64,000 nucleotides of DNA from Phaseolus vulgaris (taxonomy: Eukaryota; Streptophyta; Magnoliopsida; Fabales; Fabaceae), in assembly GCF_000499845.2 (NCBI RefSeq), contig NC_023759.2:40281172-40345171 (forward strand), given 5' to 3'. Made by a program: the position numbers and the translations under genes. Positions 47,260 through 59,865 of the stretch are shown one piece after another; positions within the stretch are counted from its first letter, which is position 1, and each line of letters opens with the position of its first letter. The notes beneath the pieces were generated by a model that was not told where the DNA came from, did not search any database, and worked only from the letters and a program-made list of their open reading frames with translations.

Positions 47260-47880
47260 CCAACGAAGAATAAAACTTCCACGTTTAAATATGTTTTCTA
47301 TTTTTTAAATTTAAAATAAACTTTTTTTCCTTAAATTTAATTTTTTGTTTTGTTTTATAATTTGAAAATAAAAAGTTATTATGTTCAATGTATTAACAAA
47401 TTTGTTTGCACTTAGTTTATTTGACTTTACAATCTTACTGTCAAAGATCTCGTGTTTTTTTTATAAAGCATTTACTCTTATGATGATTTGGTAGAAGGCG
47501 TTCGAACTGAAAAATTAAAATATATTTAAATTATAAAATTAAAATTATTTTTAAAATTTGAAAAAAAAGGCTTAACTACAAATTTAAGAAATTGAAAATA
47601 TATTTAAAAATTAATCTTCATTCCCAACTTTGAGTTTAATGGCAAACTGTGAACGCAATTTTTACACCGATTAGACAATCCAGAATTATTATTAGTAGTA
47701 TTTATTTTAAAATATTTATTATAAAGGTCAATAAAATTGTTATTTATGATTAGATGATAATGTGAGTTACATATTTCTCTAATATTTTTACCCGAAAATT
47801 AACCAGTTTTATTGTTGTTTGCATATATTAACTTGATGATATCATGTAACAGAAATTCTCATTTCAATTGTTATATATAC

Positions 47881-47919
<39 letters not shown>

Positions 47920-48767
47920 TAGATAAATCTTAAATAGTTTGTTGATCTAGGAAATAAAGGTAGAAATAAATATTTTATTACATTTCACATAAAATAAGGG
48001 ATGTTATTTTCTTTTACTTAGTTATATTGCCTTAATCCTTTTTCTTTGTTAAGAACATTGCTAATTATATCTTAATAAGACATGTATATAATTTGAAACG
48101 GGATTTTTTTTTAATTAATTAGAGTAAAATAAATAATTTATATTCTGTGGTTAAATATGCAATGAAACTCTTAGTTCTCCCAAATTATAATAATATTTTG
48201 ATTTGGTTACATATTTTATCACTTGACTATTATTATTTTATGAATTTGATCTCTTAAGCTTTTATTTGCACATTTTACCGATACAATTTTTCAATTTTTA
48301 CATATTTTCTCAATCCATTAAATATCTGATAGATTAATAAAATGTGTATAAAAAATTGTAAAAAAATAAAACAAAGTCAAAACTACGTCATTTTACAAAA
48401 AAAAATTGTCATAAAACCCCACCATAATTTATTTTTATTTTAGTTATTTTATAGCATGTTATTATTACATTAGAAATTTAACGGGTCGATAATATATATA
48501 TAAATAAATAAATAAATAAAAACTTAAATGATACAATTTAGGAGAATTGAGTGATAAAAATATATAACCAAACATTCCCATAACTTTACAATTGAGATTG
48601 CATACGGTATATGTACAATCTAAAGATACCTTTTTTTATTCATGGATTATTTAGCAGAAAGTCTTTTGTTTTGGTAACAAGGATGGTTGATTTGTTATCT
48701 ATTTGGTTCACATAAAATGCAACAACATGAATTGACCGAGCATTAAAAAAAAAATTGTATATTGATT
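47260..48767. other. AT-rich intergenic DNA
   Basis: No gene recognised. It includes the AT microsatellite at 47884-47918. Confidence 0.5.
47884..47918. repeat. (AT)n microsatellite
   Basis: An alternating AT run of about 35 bp. Confidence 0.95.
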
Positions 48768-49350
48768 TTGTTAGTCGGTCTTCCATAATAATTGATTCAC
48801 TCACTTCTAGGTCGAAAGGTTAGAAGATTGAAAGACTGAACGATGGATAAAAATTAAATAAAAAATGAATAAATAATAAGTTATTGTAGCAAAATTCATT
48901 AAACATACACAAAACATAGAGAGTATATTTAAAGAAGATTAGGTGCAAAGAGTAAACACTCGATTGAGTTTAAGGTCTAATAAGAAAGTGTCATAAATAG
49001 GTGATCAACACAAAGGTAAGTAGAGTGAATTTTATCTGATAATTAACTAAAATCAATTTTAACTTTATTATTGGAGCTTCTTGCATGTACACACACCTAC
49101 CCGTGAACGGATACCGAGACCAAAGGTCGAGAGATCTAATTGACCTAGTCCAACGAGTGAGAGTCCACAAATCACATCCAAGCCCAAGCCCAAATCAAAG
49201 GAGTAGTAAGCCGAAAGTCCAAACCGAGATAGAAGACCGAGAAGTCAATAGGTTCAGAAGAAAGAAGAAAGTTATTTCTAGGCCCTTGTAAGAACATTTT
49301 GGCACCCACCGTGGGGCCGAGAAACAAGTTAATTGAAGAAGTGAAGAAAA

Positions 49351-50470
49351 ATGAGTAAAAGAGGAGAACAATCGGGGGAGCAGGGAGGCAATCAGAACAC
49401 CATGCCAATGATTATGTTTGTACAATTACAAAAGGAGTTTGAAACGTTGAAGAAAAATAATGAAGAAGAGTTGAGTATGTTAAGAGCGGAAAACGCATAC
49501 ATAAGGCGAAGATTAAACGAAGAAACAGTTTTAAACACATCGTTTGAAATTGTCCAACCGAGAGCACGTATTTAGCAAAGTACATATAATGAAGAGGTTT
49601 TGAAGTTACTAGGCAAAAATTACCAGAGACTTCTGGCACTTTTGTTAGAAATGTAAGGAGACATCCTTTCTTTGAAGCCATCATAAGACCCTGTTACCTG
49701 AAAGTTGGAGGAATTTAACCATAAATAAATATGATGGAAGTTCGGATCCCGATGAACATATAACTATCTACACAACACATATAAGTATGTATACATGGAA
49801 TGATGCTATTTTGTGCCGAGTATTTCCAACAACTTTGAAAGGAGCAACTCTAAGCTGGTTTACTCGGTTGCCACCATTATCTATTGATTGCTTTGATAAT
49901 TTAGTAGAGAAGTTTGGAGCTTAGTTTGCCACGAGTCACCCACATCACTTGACGTCAATTGCCTTGGTAAATATAAGGCAGGAAAAGGGAGAATCATTGA
50001 GGATATTTATGGAACGCTTTGGAAATATGACGTTAAATATTCAAAATCTTAATCCGAAAGTCATTATGCATCAATTGGTTACAACCTTAAGTCTGGGACC
50101 ATTTGCTAATAGCCTTTGTAAAAAATCGGCAATGAATCTTGATGAGTGGAGGCAACGCGCAATAAAGTTTATGCATATGGAAGAGCTAAGGGAGTCTCGG
50201 AACCAAGTGAAGGTGGATGGAGGATATCAGTATAGAAGGGCAAAAGCAGAACCTCGTAGTCGAAAATTTCAACAATACACGCTATTGAGCACCACTAGAG
50301 CACGAATATTACAAGAGGCAATGGCAGCCGAAGTAATTTCGCTACTAAGGAAAGTGAGAATGCTAGATTGAGCTTATCAAAGAACATGTTGCCAATACCA
50401 TAAAAACTATGGTCACCATACGGAAGAATGTGTGGCTTTAAAAGATCAAATTGAAGAGTTGATATGAGCT
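49351..50470 (+). pseudogene. gag remnant of the Tat element
   Basis: The leader and coiled coil (49351-49575) resemble those of the 34-kb gag (QLQKEFETLKKNNEEELSML) and end at TAG. The gag core runs about 49690-50371, with WFTRLP, HLTSIALVNIRQEKGESLR and FMERFG. It is interrupted by a TAG near 49922. A knuckle C-x2-H-x3-GHH-x3-C lies near 50393-50440, then a TGA. The CAG that the 34-kb copy has lost is intact here. Confidence 0.85.
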
Positions 50471-50739
50471 GGCTAGTTAAGACACTTTATGAAAGATGGA
50501 GGAATAAGGATTAAACAAAGTCCAGAGGTAAGGAGTATGTTGGTAGGAGAGAAGAACAATTGGAAAGAAGAGATGTTCGGAGGGTTTAGAGGAGAGACAA
50601 AAGAAGAGAAGGAAGGGTAGAGCGGCGAGATGAAAGGGGTTATCATAGCCATCAAAGGAGGAGAAGTTGGGAGCGAAGCCTAGGAAGACCTGTTAAGGGT
50701 TTTATCAACACCATTTCTAGAGGTTTCGATGGGGGAGGA

Positions 50740-51423
50740 ATGTCTTCGTTCGCGAGAAAGAGACATTTAAGGAATGATAGAACTGTAAATCATGCTTTTA
50801 AAAAGAGAAGTTTACCACCAATGTTGTTTACTGATGAAGATTTCCAAGAAATAGATCTGGAACAAGATGATCTGATGGTGATAATGGTGGAGATAGAGTA
50901 TGCCGTAATGAAGACTCTCGCAGACAAAGGAAGTTCAATTGATATTTTATTTTGGGAAACTTTCCGCAAGTTGCATCTGAAGGAAGAAGATATGATACAA
51001 TTCTGAGAACAATTAATTGAATTCTCAGGAGAAAGGGTTGATACAAAGGGGTACATCGATTTGCCGACAACGTTTGGAAGAGGAAATGCAACAACGATTA
51101 TTAAAATAAGATATTTAGTGGTTGACGCATGCACTTCATATAATGCTTTGTTGGGAAGGTCTTCATTGAACAATCTAGGATCCATAGTGTCAACACCACA
51201 CTTGGCTATGAAATTTCCAACTAAACGAGGGGATATAACAACTATATATGTCGATCAAAGAGCTTCCCAAGAATGTTATGTGGTAAGGCTGAAAATGGTT
51301 CAGGAGTCGACAATGCCGAGAAGAAGAGAAGAAAGTAGAAATATGGTGGCAATGGTGGATTTAGGTCCAAGAATAAATGATGAGGAGAGAAGGGAGCCAA
51401 GAGAAGAGATAACGTCTATCTAG
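50740..51423 (+). pseudogene. Aspartic protease remnant of the Tat element
   Basis: The frame 50740-51006 contains VMKTLADKGSSIDILFWETF. This aligns with the usual retroviral-type protease active-site block (VDTGSSxxIL); the Thr of DTG is Lys here, so the site is lost. The next frame (51061-51423) has the later protease blocks YLVVDACTSYNALLGR, then a TAG. Confidence 0.8.
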
Positions 51424-51589
51424 CTAGGGGAGGATGAAAAATAATGCACGTATGTGGAAGGAAGCATGCAAGAGGAATTAGTAAATGGGTTAATTGTGAT
51501 GTTAAAGGAAATAAGGACTTATTTGCTTGGAAAGTAGCTGATATGCCAGGAATAGATCCTGACACGATTTCTCATAAGTTGTCCATTCG

Positions 51590-52140
51590 TCTAGGAAGCT
51601 AATAGCTCAAAAGAGAAGGAAGATGGGGAAGAAAAAACGGAAAACAACTTTTGGAGAAACTGAAAAATTGTTGCAAGTTTGTTTTATCCAAGAAGCTCAA
51701 TACACAACGTGGCTAGCAAATGTGATGCTTGTCAAAAAGTCAAATGGAAAGTGGAGAATGTGTACCGATTACACAAATTTAAATAAGGCATGCCCGAAGG
51801 ACTCGTATCCACTGCCAAGTATTGATATATTAGTTGATAGATGGCTCAATTGTGATGAGTTTTTTAGATGCTTATTCGAGTTACAATCAAATACAAATGT
51901 ATAAACCAGATATACCCAAGACAACTTTCACCGCTGAAATGGAAAATTATTATTATAAAGTCATGCCTTTTGGCTTGAAAAATGTTGGAGCAAAGTATCA
52001 AAGATTGATGGACAAGGTGTTTAAGTAGCAAATTGGGAGAAATATGGAGGTTTTTGTGGATGACATGATTGTTAAGTCATGTGTGGTGGACGAGCATGTG
52101 AAAGTATAATCTACGGTTGAATCCTGATAAGTGTGTTTTT
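51590..52140 (+). pseudogene. Reverse transcriptase remnant of the Tat element
   Basis: RT blocks in order: NVMLVKKSNGKWRMCTDYTN, LNKACPKDSYPLP, SFLDAYSSYNQIQM (shifted frame), YKVMPFGLKNVGAKYQRLMD and VFVDDMIVKS, the catalytic VDD variant of YxDD. At least two frameshifts and a TAG near 52026 break it. Confidence 0.88.
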
Positions 52141-52199
52141 AGGGTGAGAGGTGAAAAGTTCTTAGGGTTCATGTTGACTAATAAGGGCATTGAAGAAAA

Positions 52200-53077
52200 T
52201 CTTGATAAATGTTAAACAATTTTGAAAGCCCGACGAACTTGAAGGAGGTGCAGAGGTTGGTAGGAAGATTAAATGCCTTGGCAAGATTTTTGCCAATTCT
52301 TGCCGAAAGATCAAAACCAATAATAAAGTTGTTGAGAAAAGTTGAGACCTTCAAATGGGATGAACAATGTGAGCAAACTTTTTCCATGATTAAGAAAATG
52401 ATAACTGAACCCCTATATTAGTTAAACCAGTGTCAACCCAACCTATAATTGTATATTTAGCAACTTCACATGAAGCCATCAGAGTAGCCTTGATCCAAGA
52501 ATACCCAGAGCAACAACCAATATACTTCGTGAGCAGAACCCTACAAAACGCCGAGATTTGATACCAATTAGTTGAAAAAATAGCCCTTACCCTTATGTAC
52601 ACAACAAGACGTCTCTGGCCATATTTTCAGAATAATCAGATAATAGTGAGGATCGACTGTCCAATAGAAAAAAATATTAGCAAACCAGAACTTGCAGGTA
52701 GAATGGTGGCATGGTCAGTGGAGCTTTCAGAATTTGGAATTAGATACGAGCTGCGACGAGCAATCAGAGCACAATCTCTTGCAAATTTTATTATTCAATT
52801 GTCAACAACAACATCTGAGCAGGAAGCATGGGTTCTATATGTTGATGGATCATCAAACAAGAAAGGGAGTAGAGCAAAAATTGTACTAGAGAGACCGAAA
52901 GATTTTCAATTAGAGATGGCTTTGAAATTTGAATTTAAAACTTCAAATAATCAAGCCAAATATGAAACCTTAATTGCAAGACTAATTCTCGTCAGAGACA
53001 TGGGAGCTCAGAACGTCATATGCAAAAGTGATTCTCAACTAACAATGAGACATATAAAATGTGAGTATGAGATTTAG
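52200..53077 (+). pseudogene. RNase H plus second (archaeal-like) RNase H of the Tat element
   Basis: The connection region (52200-52420: LVGRLNALARFLP, TFKWDEQCEQTF) leads into the first RNase H, which is decayed (YLATSHEAIRVALIQE, then a TGA and IALTLMYTTRRLWPYF). A second RNase H follows at about 52825-53077, with VLYVDGSSN, FKTSNNQAKYETLIA and VICKSDSQL, keeping the catalytic D-E-D residues. The two-RNase-H layout assigns the element to the Tat lineage. Confidence 0.85.
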
Positions 53078-53300
53078 GAGTTAAATCTATAACAACCTTG
53101 GTTGAACATCCACAAACAAATGGACAGGCAAAGTCCGCCAACAAAGTCATTCTTGACCAGTTAAAAAAAAAAGACTTAGAAATGCGAAAGGATTATGGAC
53201 ATACAGATGCATGCCGCAAACAACAACCGGAGAAACTCCATTCAACCTCAGATATGATACTAACGCCATGATACTAGTTGAAGTAAATGAATAAACTTTA
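53078..53300 (+). pseudogene. Integrase C-terminal remnant
   Basis: It reads VEHPQTNGQAKSANKVILDQ, then a frame break, then WTYRCMPQTTTGETPFNLRY. These are the last blocks of the Ty3 integrase core. The zinc-binding domain and most of the catalytic core are missing, so a deletion joins RNase H almost directly to the integrase end. Confidence 0.85.
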
Positions 53301-53399
53301 CTAAGACAAATTGAAGACTGAATTACTAACAAATTTGGATTTGATTTGAATGCTAGAAGAGAATATTTCTCTCTATATATAAAATAGTTAATTAAAAGG

Positions 53400-55651
53400 A
53401 ATTAAAAGTACCGGTCAAATTTAAATTAGTTCATATTACACTCAAAGAAAAAAAAAGAGTGACGTGAATTGACGAAATTGGTTGTTTAAGGCATTTGATG
53501 GAAACAACTTCTAATAATTAAAATTATCCGATTATTAAAAAAAATAAAATCGACTCTGATATATAATATAAGATTAACATAAATAATGTATCAAGAATAA
53601 AATAATTCATATGTGAACTTAAAATACTTACTTGATAAAGACATAATCAAGATTGATGCAAATTATTTAAGTTTAAAGTATATCTCCAATTCCAGAGGAT
53701 AATTTTCATTATTCCTGTTGTTGATCACGTTCTCCATATTTTAGAATTTTTTCATGAGACAAATATTAAAAACAATGTATAAAGTGTGAAAATAAAGGAA
53801 CCTAGTGTGGCTATTTATTAATCCCAAACATCTCCCATTATGAACATAGTTTTAGACCCACTGGGTCTCCAAAGTTCCTAAACAATCAATCATATTGTTA
53901 ATATGTTGGCTATCATAAAATGAATCATAGTATTAGCTCATTTTTGACAAAACAAATATTACAATTAATATAGTCCAAATAATTTATAGAAAAATTCTAA
54001 CCATCTCAATTAATTTAGGTTGCATTTGAATTGTTTGTAAGTTTCTAGTTCTTAACTTTTAAATTTAAATTTGAAAACAATACTTGTTTCAATAAAGAGT
54101 ATAAATAAATTTTAAAATTATTTTAACTCAGTTTTGGAATATAAAAAGCTATGTTTAAATTTAATCTTTAACAATATATTTCATTTTTTTTTTTACTTTT
54201 TTATGTTCCATCTATCTTTCTTAATATTTTAATTTAATTTTTTTGTTAGAGATAATAAAATGAGCACTCATTTTTGTAATGAAAAACCGTTTATAACAGA
54301 AAAAATTATTTGAGAAAGATTTTAATGAAAATATAATTTGATTAAAAATAATCCTTTTTTAATTTTTATCTCACAAATTAAACTCTAAGCTTTGTTTGTT
54401 GTAGGTGTTATGGAAGAAAAAAATTCAGTGTGGAAGTATTGAGAATAATTTTTTAATATTTCACCTGTTAGCAAGGATTTAAAATGAAAATGTGTGGGTT
54501 TCACTAAACTTATTTTTTCTTCTCCCTTATGATTTTTCTTCTGAGTAGTGATTGCAGGCATAGTTTTATATTTACAAACACTGTGTTCTAATTTAATTTA
54601 AATAAAATGAATTAGAAAATATGTAAAATAAACTTTATTTAAATTTTAAAATGCATACACAATTCTTTTTTGATTCCATCCATCAGAACAATGCAAATTT
54701 TCGCTAAAAAATACTTGATTGAATATCTTTCTTATTTATTTTATTTTTAAATTCACTTTCTATCCAAATAAAGCAAAAGATTTAAATCTTTATTTATTTT
54801 TCTGAAAGCTAACTTTAATCCATTCAGTGAAATATAAGGCTTGAACTTTTTAAATTTTACACAAGAAATATCAAGACATTTTATCTTTGTACGATCATAA
54901 TTAGGATCTAAGCTATAATCGCCAAAGAATTGAAAGTTTTTCCTTCTTTTATTTGCCTATTCTAACTCACTATCAGGGACCCAAGATGGTAAGTTTCAAC
55001 CATGCATGGAAACCGTACCTCCTCAAATGCTTATCCTTTTCCTCTCCTTTACTACGGTCCAGCTAGCATTTACTTTCAAGCAGTTAAAAGATTGTAAATC
55101 TGTGCTGTTTCCCTGTTTGGTACTAATATTGATAAACTAATATCATGTGATGCATTGAGAGGGAAAGAGTTATCCTTCAATGGTGTTCTCTAGTTTCATA
55201 TCAATAATAAAGACAATTCTGAATTATCTTTCCCTTTGTCAAATTATCTTCAGTCCAAATTTTGTTAGTCATAAATGGTTCACTCTATCTTGTCAAATCA
55301 CCCCTCTTCTTCAAGGAAAAGACAAAATCAAAACAATCAAACTTCAGTCAGAACACAAAAGGGTGAATAGCTAAATGAAGTTTATTTTTCCTAGTGAAGT
55401 GATGAATTTCAAGGTGGGAATATCAATAGAACCGATTTTTTGCTTTGTTAATGGTGATCATTAACTGTTTTACTACAAACAGAACAGATACAGAAACTCA
55501 ACTCGTTACTGCATGTGATCAACATAAAAACAAGGACAAATATTATGGCTTACATACAAAACAAGGAAACCATTGAACAACTGATTCTTTGTCTACGAAG
55601 GTATCCAAATCCTGCGAGAACAAATAACACTAGAACCTAGAATGCGAAAGC
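53400..55651. other. Intergenic DNA and probable 3'UTR of the SKIP30-like gene
   Basis: AT-rich, no gene recognised. The last few hundred bases before 55652 are likely the 3'UTR of the minus-strand F-box gene. Confidence 0.5.
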
Positions 55652-56689
55652 CTAAATTCTCAGCAGCGTACAACCAAGAATAGTACCATGACACCAAGTC
55701 ATTGGAGCTGCTTGGCGCCAAGTTGGTCTATCGTTTCCAAGTGTGAGAACATCAACTTCGGATAATGGCTTAATGTCCCAATTCCATCTATCAGGGCCAA
55801 TGAAGCCTCCAATCACGTATAACTCATCACCTAGTCCAGCCATTGCAAATCCAATTCTCTTTCGAAACTCAGATGCTGAACCTACAACCTTCCTCAGTTC
55901 TTTGTCCTGTTTAAGGATTAGTCCATGGCTCATCACATAGAGTGAATCACGGACAACTGCCATCGGACCTTGGAGCCATGCACATTCCTCAACAATCCAC
56001 CCAGGCCCCGCATTGTCTAAAACTTGCACTGTTGACATATCCTTGTGCAGTACATGCACCTTTCCGCTGATGACTACTCCTGAACAGGCTGAATTATGAG
56101 TGCGATGAAGATCAGGCATTGGAATCCAAACATCCTTCTCAGGATCATACATTTCTGCTTGAGATATTGATTTTCTGCAGCTAGTGAAGCCCCCAGCTAC
56201 GACAATTTTCCCATCCAAAGCACAGCATGCAAACATAGAACGTGGGACAAGCATTGGTGCACGAGGGGCCCACTGTCGGACTACAGGGTCATATGACCAG
56301 ACTTCATCTGTTGCGAAACAACCATCTTGGTCCCCAGTCAAAGGATCAACAGCATCACTTCCACCACCAATCACAAACAACTTTCCAGCAGTGGAAACTG
56401 CACCAAAGTGGGAAAGGTGCTTGATCTTTGATGGAAGAACAGGAAGTGTAATCCAGAGATCTCGCAAGGGGTCATACAACTGCCATAAATTCTCTGGATC
56501 AAAAGCACATACACATAGCAGATCCTCAGTTGAACCAACCTCCTGCCGAGCTCTAAATAGTTCAGAGCTTCGAATAGCTGCTTTCCAAGATCGAGAGACA
56601 AGCTCTAACACTGGGTGAAGGTAGAAAGGAACCCGTGCAAGGCACCTAATTGCAACAGCATCAGGAAGTCCTTCAATCAGTCCAGACAT
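55652..56689 (-). CDS. SKIP30: F-box/kelch-repeat protein, SKIP30 type
   Basis: A single coding exon of 345 aa, the same length as recalled for Arabidopsis SKIP30. Residues 3-50 are the F-box (LIEGLPDAVAIRCLARVPF, LELVSRSWKAAIRS). Kelch repeats follow, with the LFVIGGG, MLVPRSMFACCALDGKIVVA and LYVIGGF blocks and conserved partner tryptophans (VWSYDPVVRQWAPRAPM). It ends GTILGCTLLRI. F-box proteins of this type bind ASK1/SKP1 and act as substrate receptors of SCF ubiquitin ligases; the target is not known from sequence. The ATG at 56689 is chosen because MSGL-x-x-(L/V)P is the usual family start. The coding part is uninterrupted, and a leader intron of about 2.5 kb lies upstream. Confidence 0.95.
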   Translation of the reverse strand: MSGLIEGLPDAVAIRCLARVPFYLHPVLELVSRSWKAAIRSSELFRARQEVGSTEDLLCVCAFDPENLWQLYDPLRDLWITLPVLPSKIKHLSHFGAVSTAGKLFVIGGGSDAVDPLTGDQDGCFATDEVWSYDPVVRQWAPRAPMLVPRSMFACCALDGKIVVAGGFTSCRKSISQAEMYDPEKDVWIPMPDLHRTHNSACSGVVISGKVHVLHKDMSTVQVLDNAGPGWIVEECAWLQGPMAVVRDSLYVMSHGLILKQDKELRKVVGSASEFRKRIGFAMAGLGDELYVIGGFIGPDRWNWDIKPLSEVDVLTLGNDRPTWRQAAPMTWCHGTILGCTLLRI

Positions 56690-56766
56690 TATAAATTTAT
56701 AACTGCTGTTTCATCTATTTCTGATAACCTTCTACCTCTGACTTTATGTTACTATAGAAGGTGCAC

Positions 56767-59296
56767 CTGCAACCACAGTATTTATCCATTAATGTATACC
56801 GATATAGTGATTGTGATACTTTAGAAATTCAAATTGAGTACTATTGTTAAAGGCAAGGTGGATTTTAATGAAATTCAAATTCAATGTAGAAGTTTGAATG
56901 AAAATTGTCTATAAACCATGGTAGACTTTCTTGGATATCAGAACAGATTAAACAATAAAGTTTCCTTTCTGTGAAATAAATATCAACAAGAATAACAACT
57001 AATACAATGCAGTGGTATATATCAACTGTTGGAGAAAATCTCACACCAACTAGAAATATGACTAAATAATAATAATAATAATACATATATGGATGCAAAC
57101 CTCACCTTACCAAGTCACATTTGTAGGGTTGAATTAGGCTTAGCGTTCACTTTCTTAAGATGTTATCAGAGCCATCTAGATCTTAGTCAACATTTTTGGG
57201 CTTATTGTGTTATCCGTTATCGGATTCCTCCTAGTCTCACACTCGAGATGTCTAGTCCTCAGTGTGAGGGTGTTTGTTGGAGAGAGATATGGCTATATAA
57301 TAATATATAGGAGTACAAACCTCACCTTACCAAACCAGTTTTGTAGAGTTGAATTAGGCTTAAAATCCACTTTCTTAAGAATAATATTGGATCCCTTTAT
57401 ATATGATTTTTTTTTTTAATTGAAGTAGCTATATTTTAGAACTTGAGAAAAGATAGAAATGATCAAGTGAGTCATATAGAGACACATACTAACCCATAGG
57501 ATTTCAAACCAGTGGTCCCTCCCTCTACCTAGTGGTAAGAGCCATGTTGACAATGTGGACACTCACAGATAATAGTGAATTTCGTAAGAGTCAAACAAGG
57601 ACAAGCTGTTGTTTAAGATGAAGCCAAAATAGCCTTAACATATCTCACAATTTCACCCCCTAAGCCCCCCCTCCCCTGGCAACTGTCCCATGTTTTCTCC
57701 CAGTCTTCAATTCAAACTAATATGAATACGCATTTTATCCTACTTCTTCAATCCTGTTACATAATTATTTCATACATTAGTACTGTTTCAACATCACCCC
57801 CTCTGAAGAATTAAAGAAAGACTTCAAATTATGGCTATTTTCATAAAAGTATATCAATCAACCGGGCTGGCTATTAGAGTTCAACTCACATTGACCGGCA
57901 TACAACTAGGGACCTTGGATCATCTCATTAAAGATATATGGAGGATAAAATCTGGTTTGACAAAGGAAACAAAAAGGCACAAAAATGCAACCCAGCATCA
58001 TCTAGTGTTGATTGCCTGTTTAAAGGCACAAAAAGATTGAGTGACTGACTACCCTCAAATAAATAGGCACATCCCTTCATTCAATACATTCTCAAGGGTT
58101 CTGCTTTTTCAACACAATTACGGGAAAAGAAGGGTACAACAGATGCTATAATTAATCAACCAGCAGGATCTAACAATTCATGCCCAAATACCGACTTGTG
58201 CTTTCTGCATTTTACATTATGCATTCTATGCTTGGACCTGTTATTGAAAGTTACATAGACCCCCTGTAAGCGGCATTAGTTTGTCACATCTCAGTTTCAT
58301 GATTCCTAAATACAGTCACATGTATTCTGAAGAGTCAAGGAAGAGTAATTTAGTATTAAACTTCCATTACTAAATGTCCAACCCCAATAATGGAAAAATA
58401 AAAAACAAGTCAGTTATATACTCTCCTTCTCTGGCACGAAATACAGAAAAATGTTTCTTTCATTTAAGAAAACCATGAACGAATAAAATAAACCTTAGGA
58501 TGCAGATGCTCCCTAGCAAAAACGAAGGTAAAAATAATATTTACATGTCAAAGGACAAATCAATTTCACTGAAAAGTATATGCTATAGCAAACATGTGAA
58601 GAAAAACTCCTGGAAAATTCTTGTGAGTAAATTACCCCTCACTTGTATACATTATTTTGATCATATCACTAGTCAATATAGAATCTACAACAAAAACCGC
58701 CCATTGCAGGTAGAGGCAAAAAGGGAAATATGATCTAATATGAATTTGAATACAATGCAATGCTTTCCTATCAGGATTTTGCATACATTCAAAAGGGAAA
58801 TTGACCGAAAAACGCCACTACTTCCCAGTTTCAGTGCATAACCCAAAAGAAATGAAACTAAAAGTTTCAGAAAATGTCTTCAATAGGAAGCAGCAACAAA
58901 AAGGCCAAACTCAGTTCTACCAAGAATAAAGCAATGAACAAAGTCAAACGGGAAAAACCAACAACGAAACTGGGCGCTGGTATTGGATTGACGAACCACT
59001 TAGCACACACACAACAGAGAATTCAAATAGGGGTTCCAGCCCTAACATTTTTCAGCACTCGAAAAAGAAACAGTGTAATAACAAAAACAGGAACAAACAA
59101 GTACGCGAATTGCGACAAGAGGTAAAGCAAAAGAGAGTCGAAATTCGAAATTAACAGAGCAATGGGTATTGGATCAACTCCAAACACAACCAAAATCAAC
59201 GCAAATTAAGTATCATCCTTCACTCCCAATTAATTCGAATTAGAAAAATTGAAAAAAAGACAAAGAGAAGAGAAGAGATAAAGAAAGGTGATTTAC
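56767..59296 (-). other. 5'UTR intron of the SKIP30-like gene
   Basis: On the minus strand a donor CCAG|GTAAATC at 59296 and an acceptor GGTTGCAG|GTGC ending at 56767 join a CT-rich leader exon (about 59420-59297, with CTTTCTCTCTCT and CTTCTTCGCTTCTC) to the coding exon 77 bp before the ATG. The intron holds a TRIM element (57027-57380) and no convincing ORF. Supported by splice consensus and the leader composition. Confidence 0.6.
57027..57380 (+). mobile_element. TRIM element inside the SKIP30 leader intron
   Basis: The 5' LTR (57027-57160, TGTTGGAGAAAATCTCACAC) and 3' LTR (57275-57380, TGTTGGAGAGAGATATGG) share CAAACCTCACCTTACCAA, TTTGTAG and GTTGAATTAGGCTTA, and both end CACTTTCTTAAGA. 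Directly after the 5' LTR, TGTTATCAGAGCC matches the initiator-Met PBS TGGTATCAGAGC with one change. A G-rich tract (GTGTGAGGGTG) precedes the 3' LTR. About 350 bp, no coding capacity. It lies antisense to the gene. No target duplication was identified. Confidence 0.8.
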
Positions 59297-59399
59297 CTGG
59301 CAGCGAAGAGAAGCGAAGAAGAAAGGAAATTGGAGAGATTGCGAAGAGAGAGAGAAAGAGAGAGAAAGAAAGGAAGCTTAGGAAACGGCACGCTGAATT

Positions 59400-59859
59400 A
59401 AGAGTTTACAATGTGAATATGAATGTGAATGTTGTGCGTTTCGGTTTGCGTTACTTCCCCTTCCCTAGGTTTTGTTTTTCAAATATGCAAACTAGATAAT
59501 ACTTGCAATATATCTTTTTCTTTTCTATTTGATTTTACATTTTAAGAATCAAATTAATTAATAATTAATAATATACTCTACAGTAATCTAATTTAATTTA
59601 GGTTTCCCTTTGCGTGCTGTAATTCACTACTCTCATTCGTTATGGTGCTGCTGCAGCAAACCAACGAATAACTCACCGCATATTCTAAATTCCTTTTCAT
59701 TTTTTCTTCCCCCACAAGTTCTGGAATCTCTGTTTATTTATTTATTTATTATTGTTCTTTTCTATTCTCTTTTGTTTTTATTTCCGTGCTTCAAACCATC
59801 ATCAGAATTCTTTCTATATTCCTATTCACGTTTGGTTGACGTGTGAGTCGCGCGTGGAC
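59400..59859. other. Region between the SKIP30-like gene and a possible plus-strand transcript start
   Basis: It contains the SKIP30 core promoter on the minus strand and T-rich DNA beyond. No ORF recognised. Confidence 0.35.
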
Positions 59860-59865
59860 GACAAA

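Larger units (their letters stand above)
48768..53345 (+). mobile_element. Decayed Tat-lineage Ty3/gypsy retrotransposon, 3'-truncated
   Basis: A 5' LTR-like region (about 48768-49296, ending GTAAGAACA, with an ATAAATAG box near 48996) is followed by the same PBS block as in the 34-kb element. In order come gag, CCHC-like knuckle, aspartic protease, reverse transcriptase, two RNase H regions and the end of integrase. Many stops and frameshifts break it, most of integrase is deleted between about 53077 and 53098, and no 3' LTR is seen. The second RNase H after the normal one is the known hallmark of the Tat lineage (Ogre/Retand group). It is related to the gag-only element at 34-40 kb, though not close enough to be its direct source. 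Confidence 0.85.

Noticed and set aside
56184..56618. 144-codon plus-strand ORF
   Set aside because: Antisense shadow of the SKIP30-like coding exon.
58874..59125. 83-codon plus-strand ORF
   Set aside because: It lies in the SKIP30 leader intron, opposite strand, with no domain.
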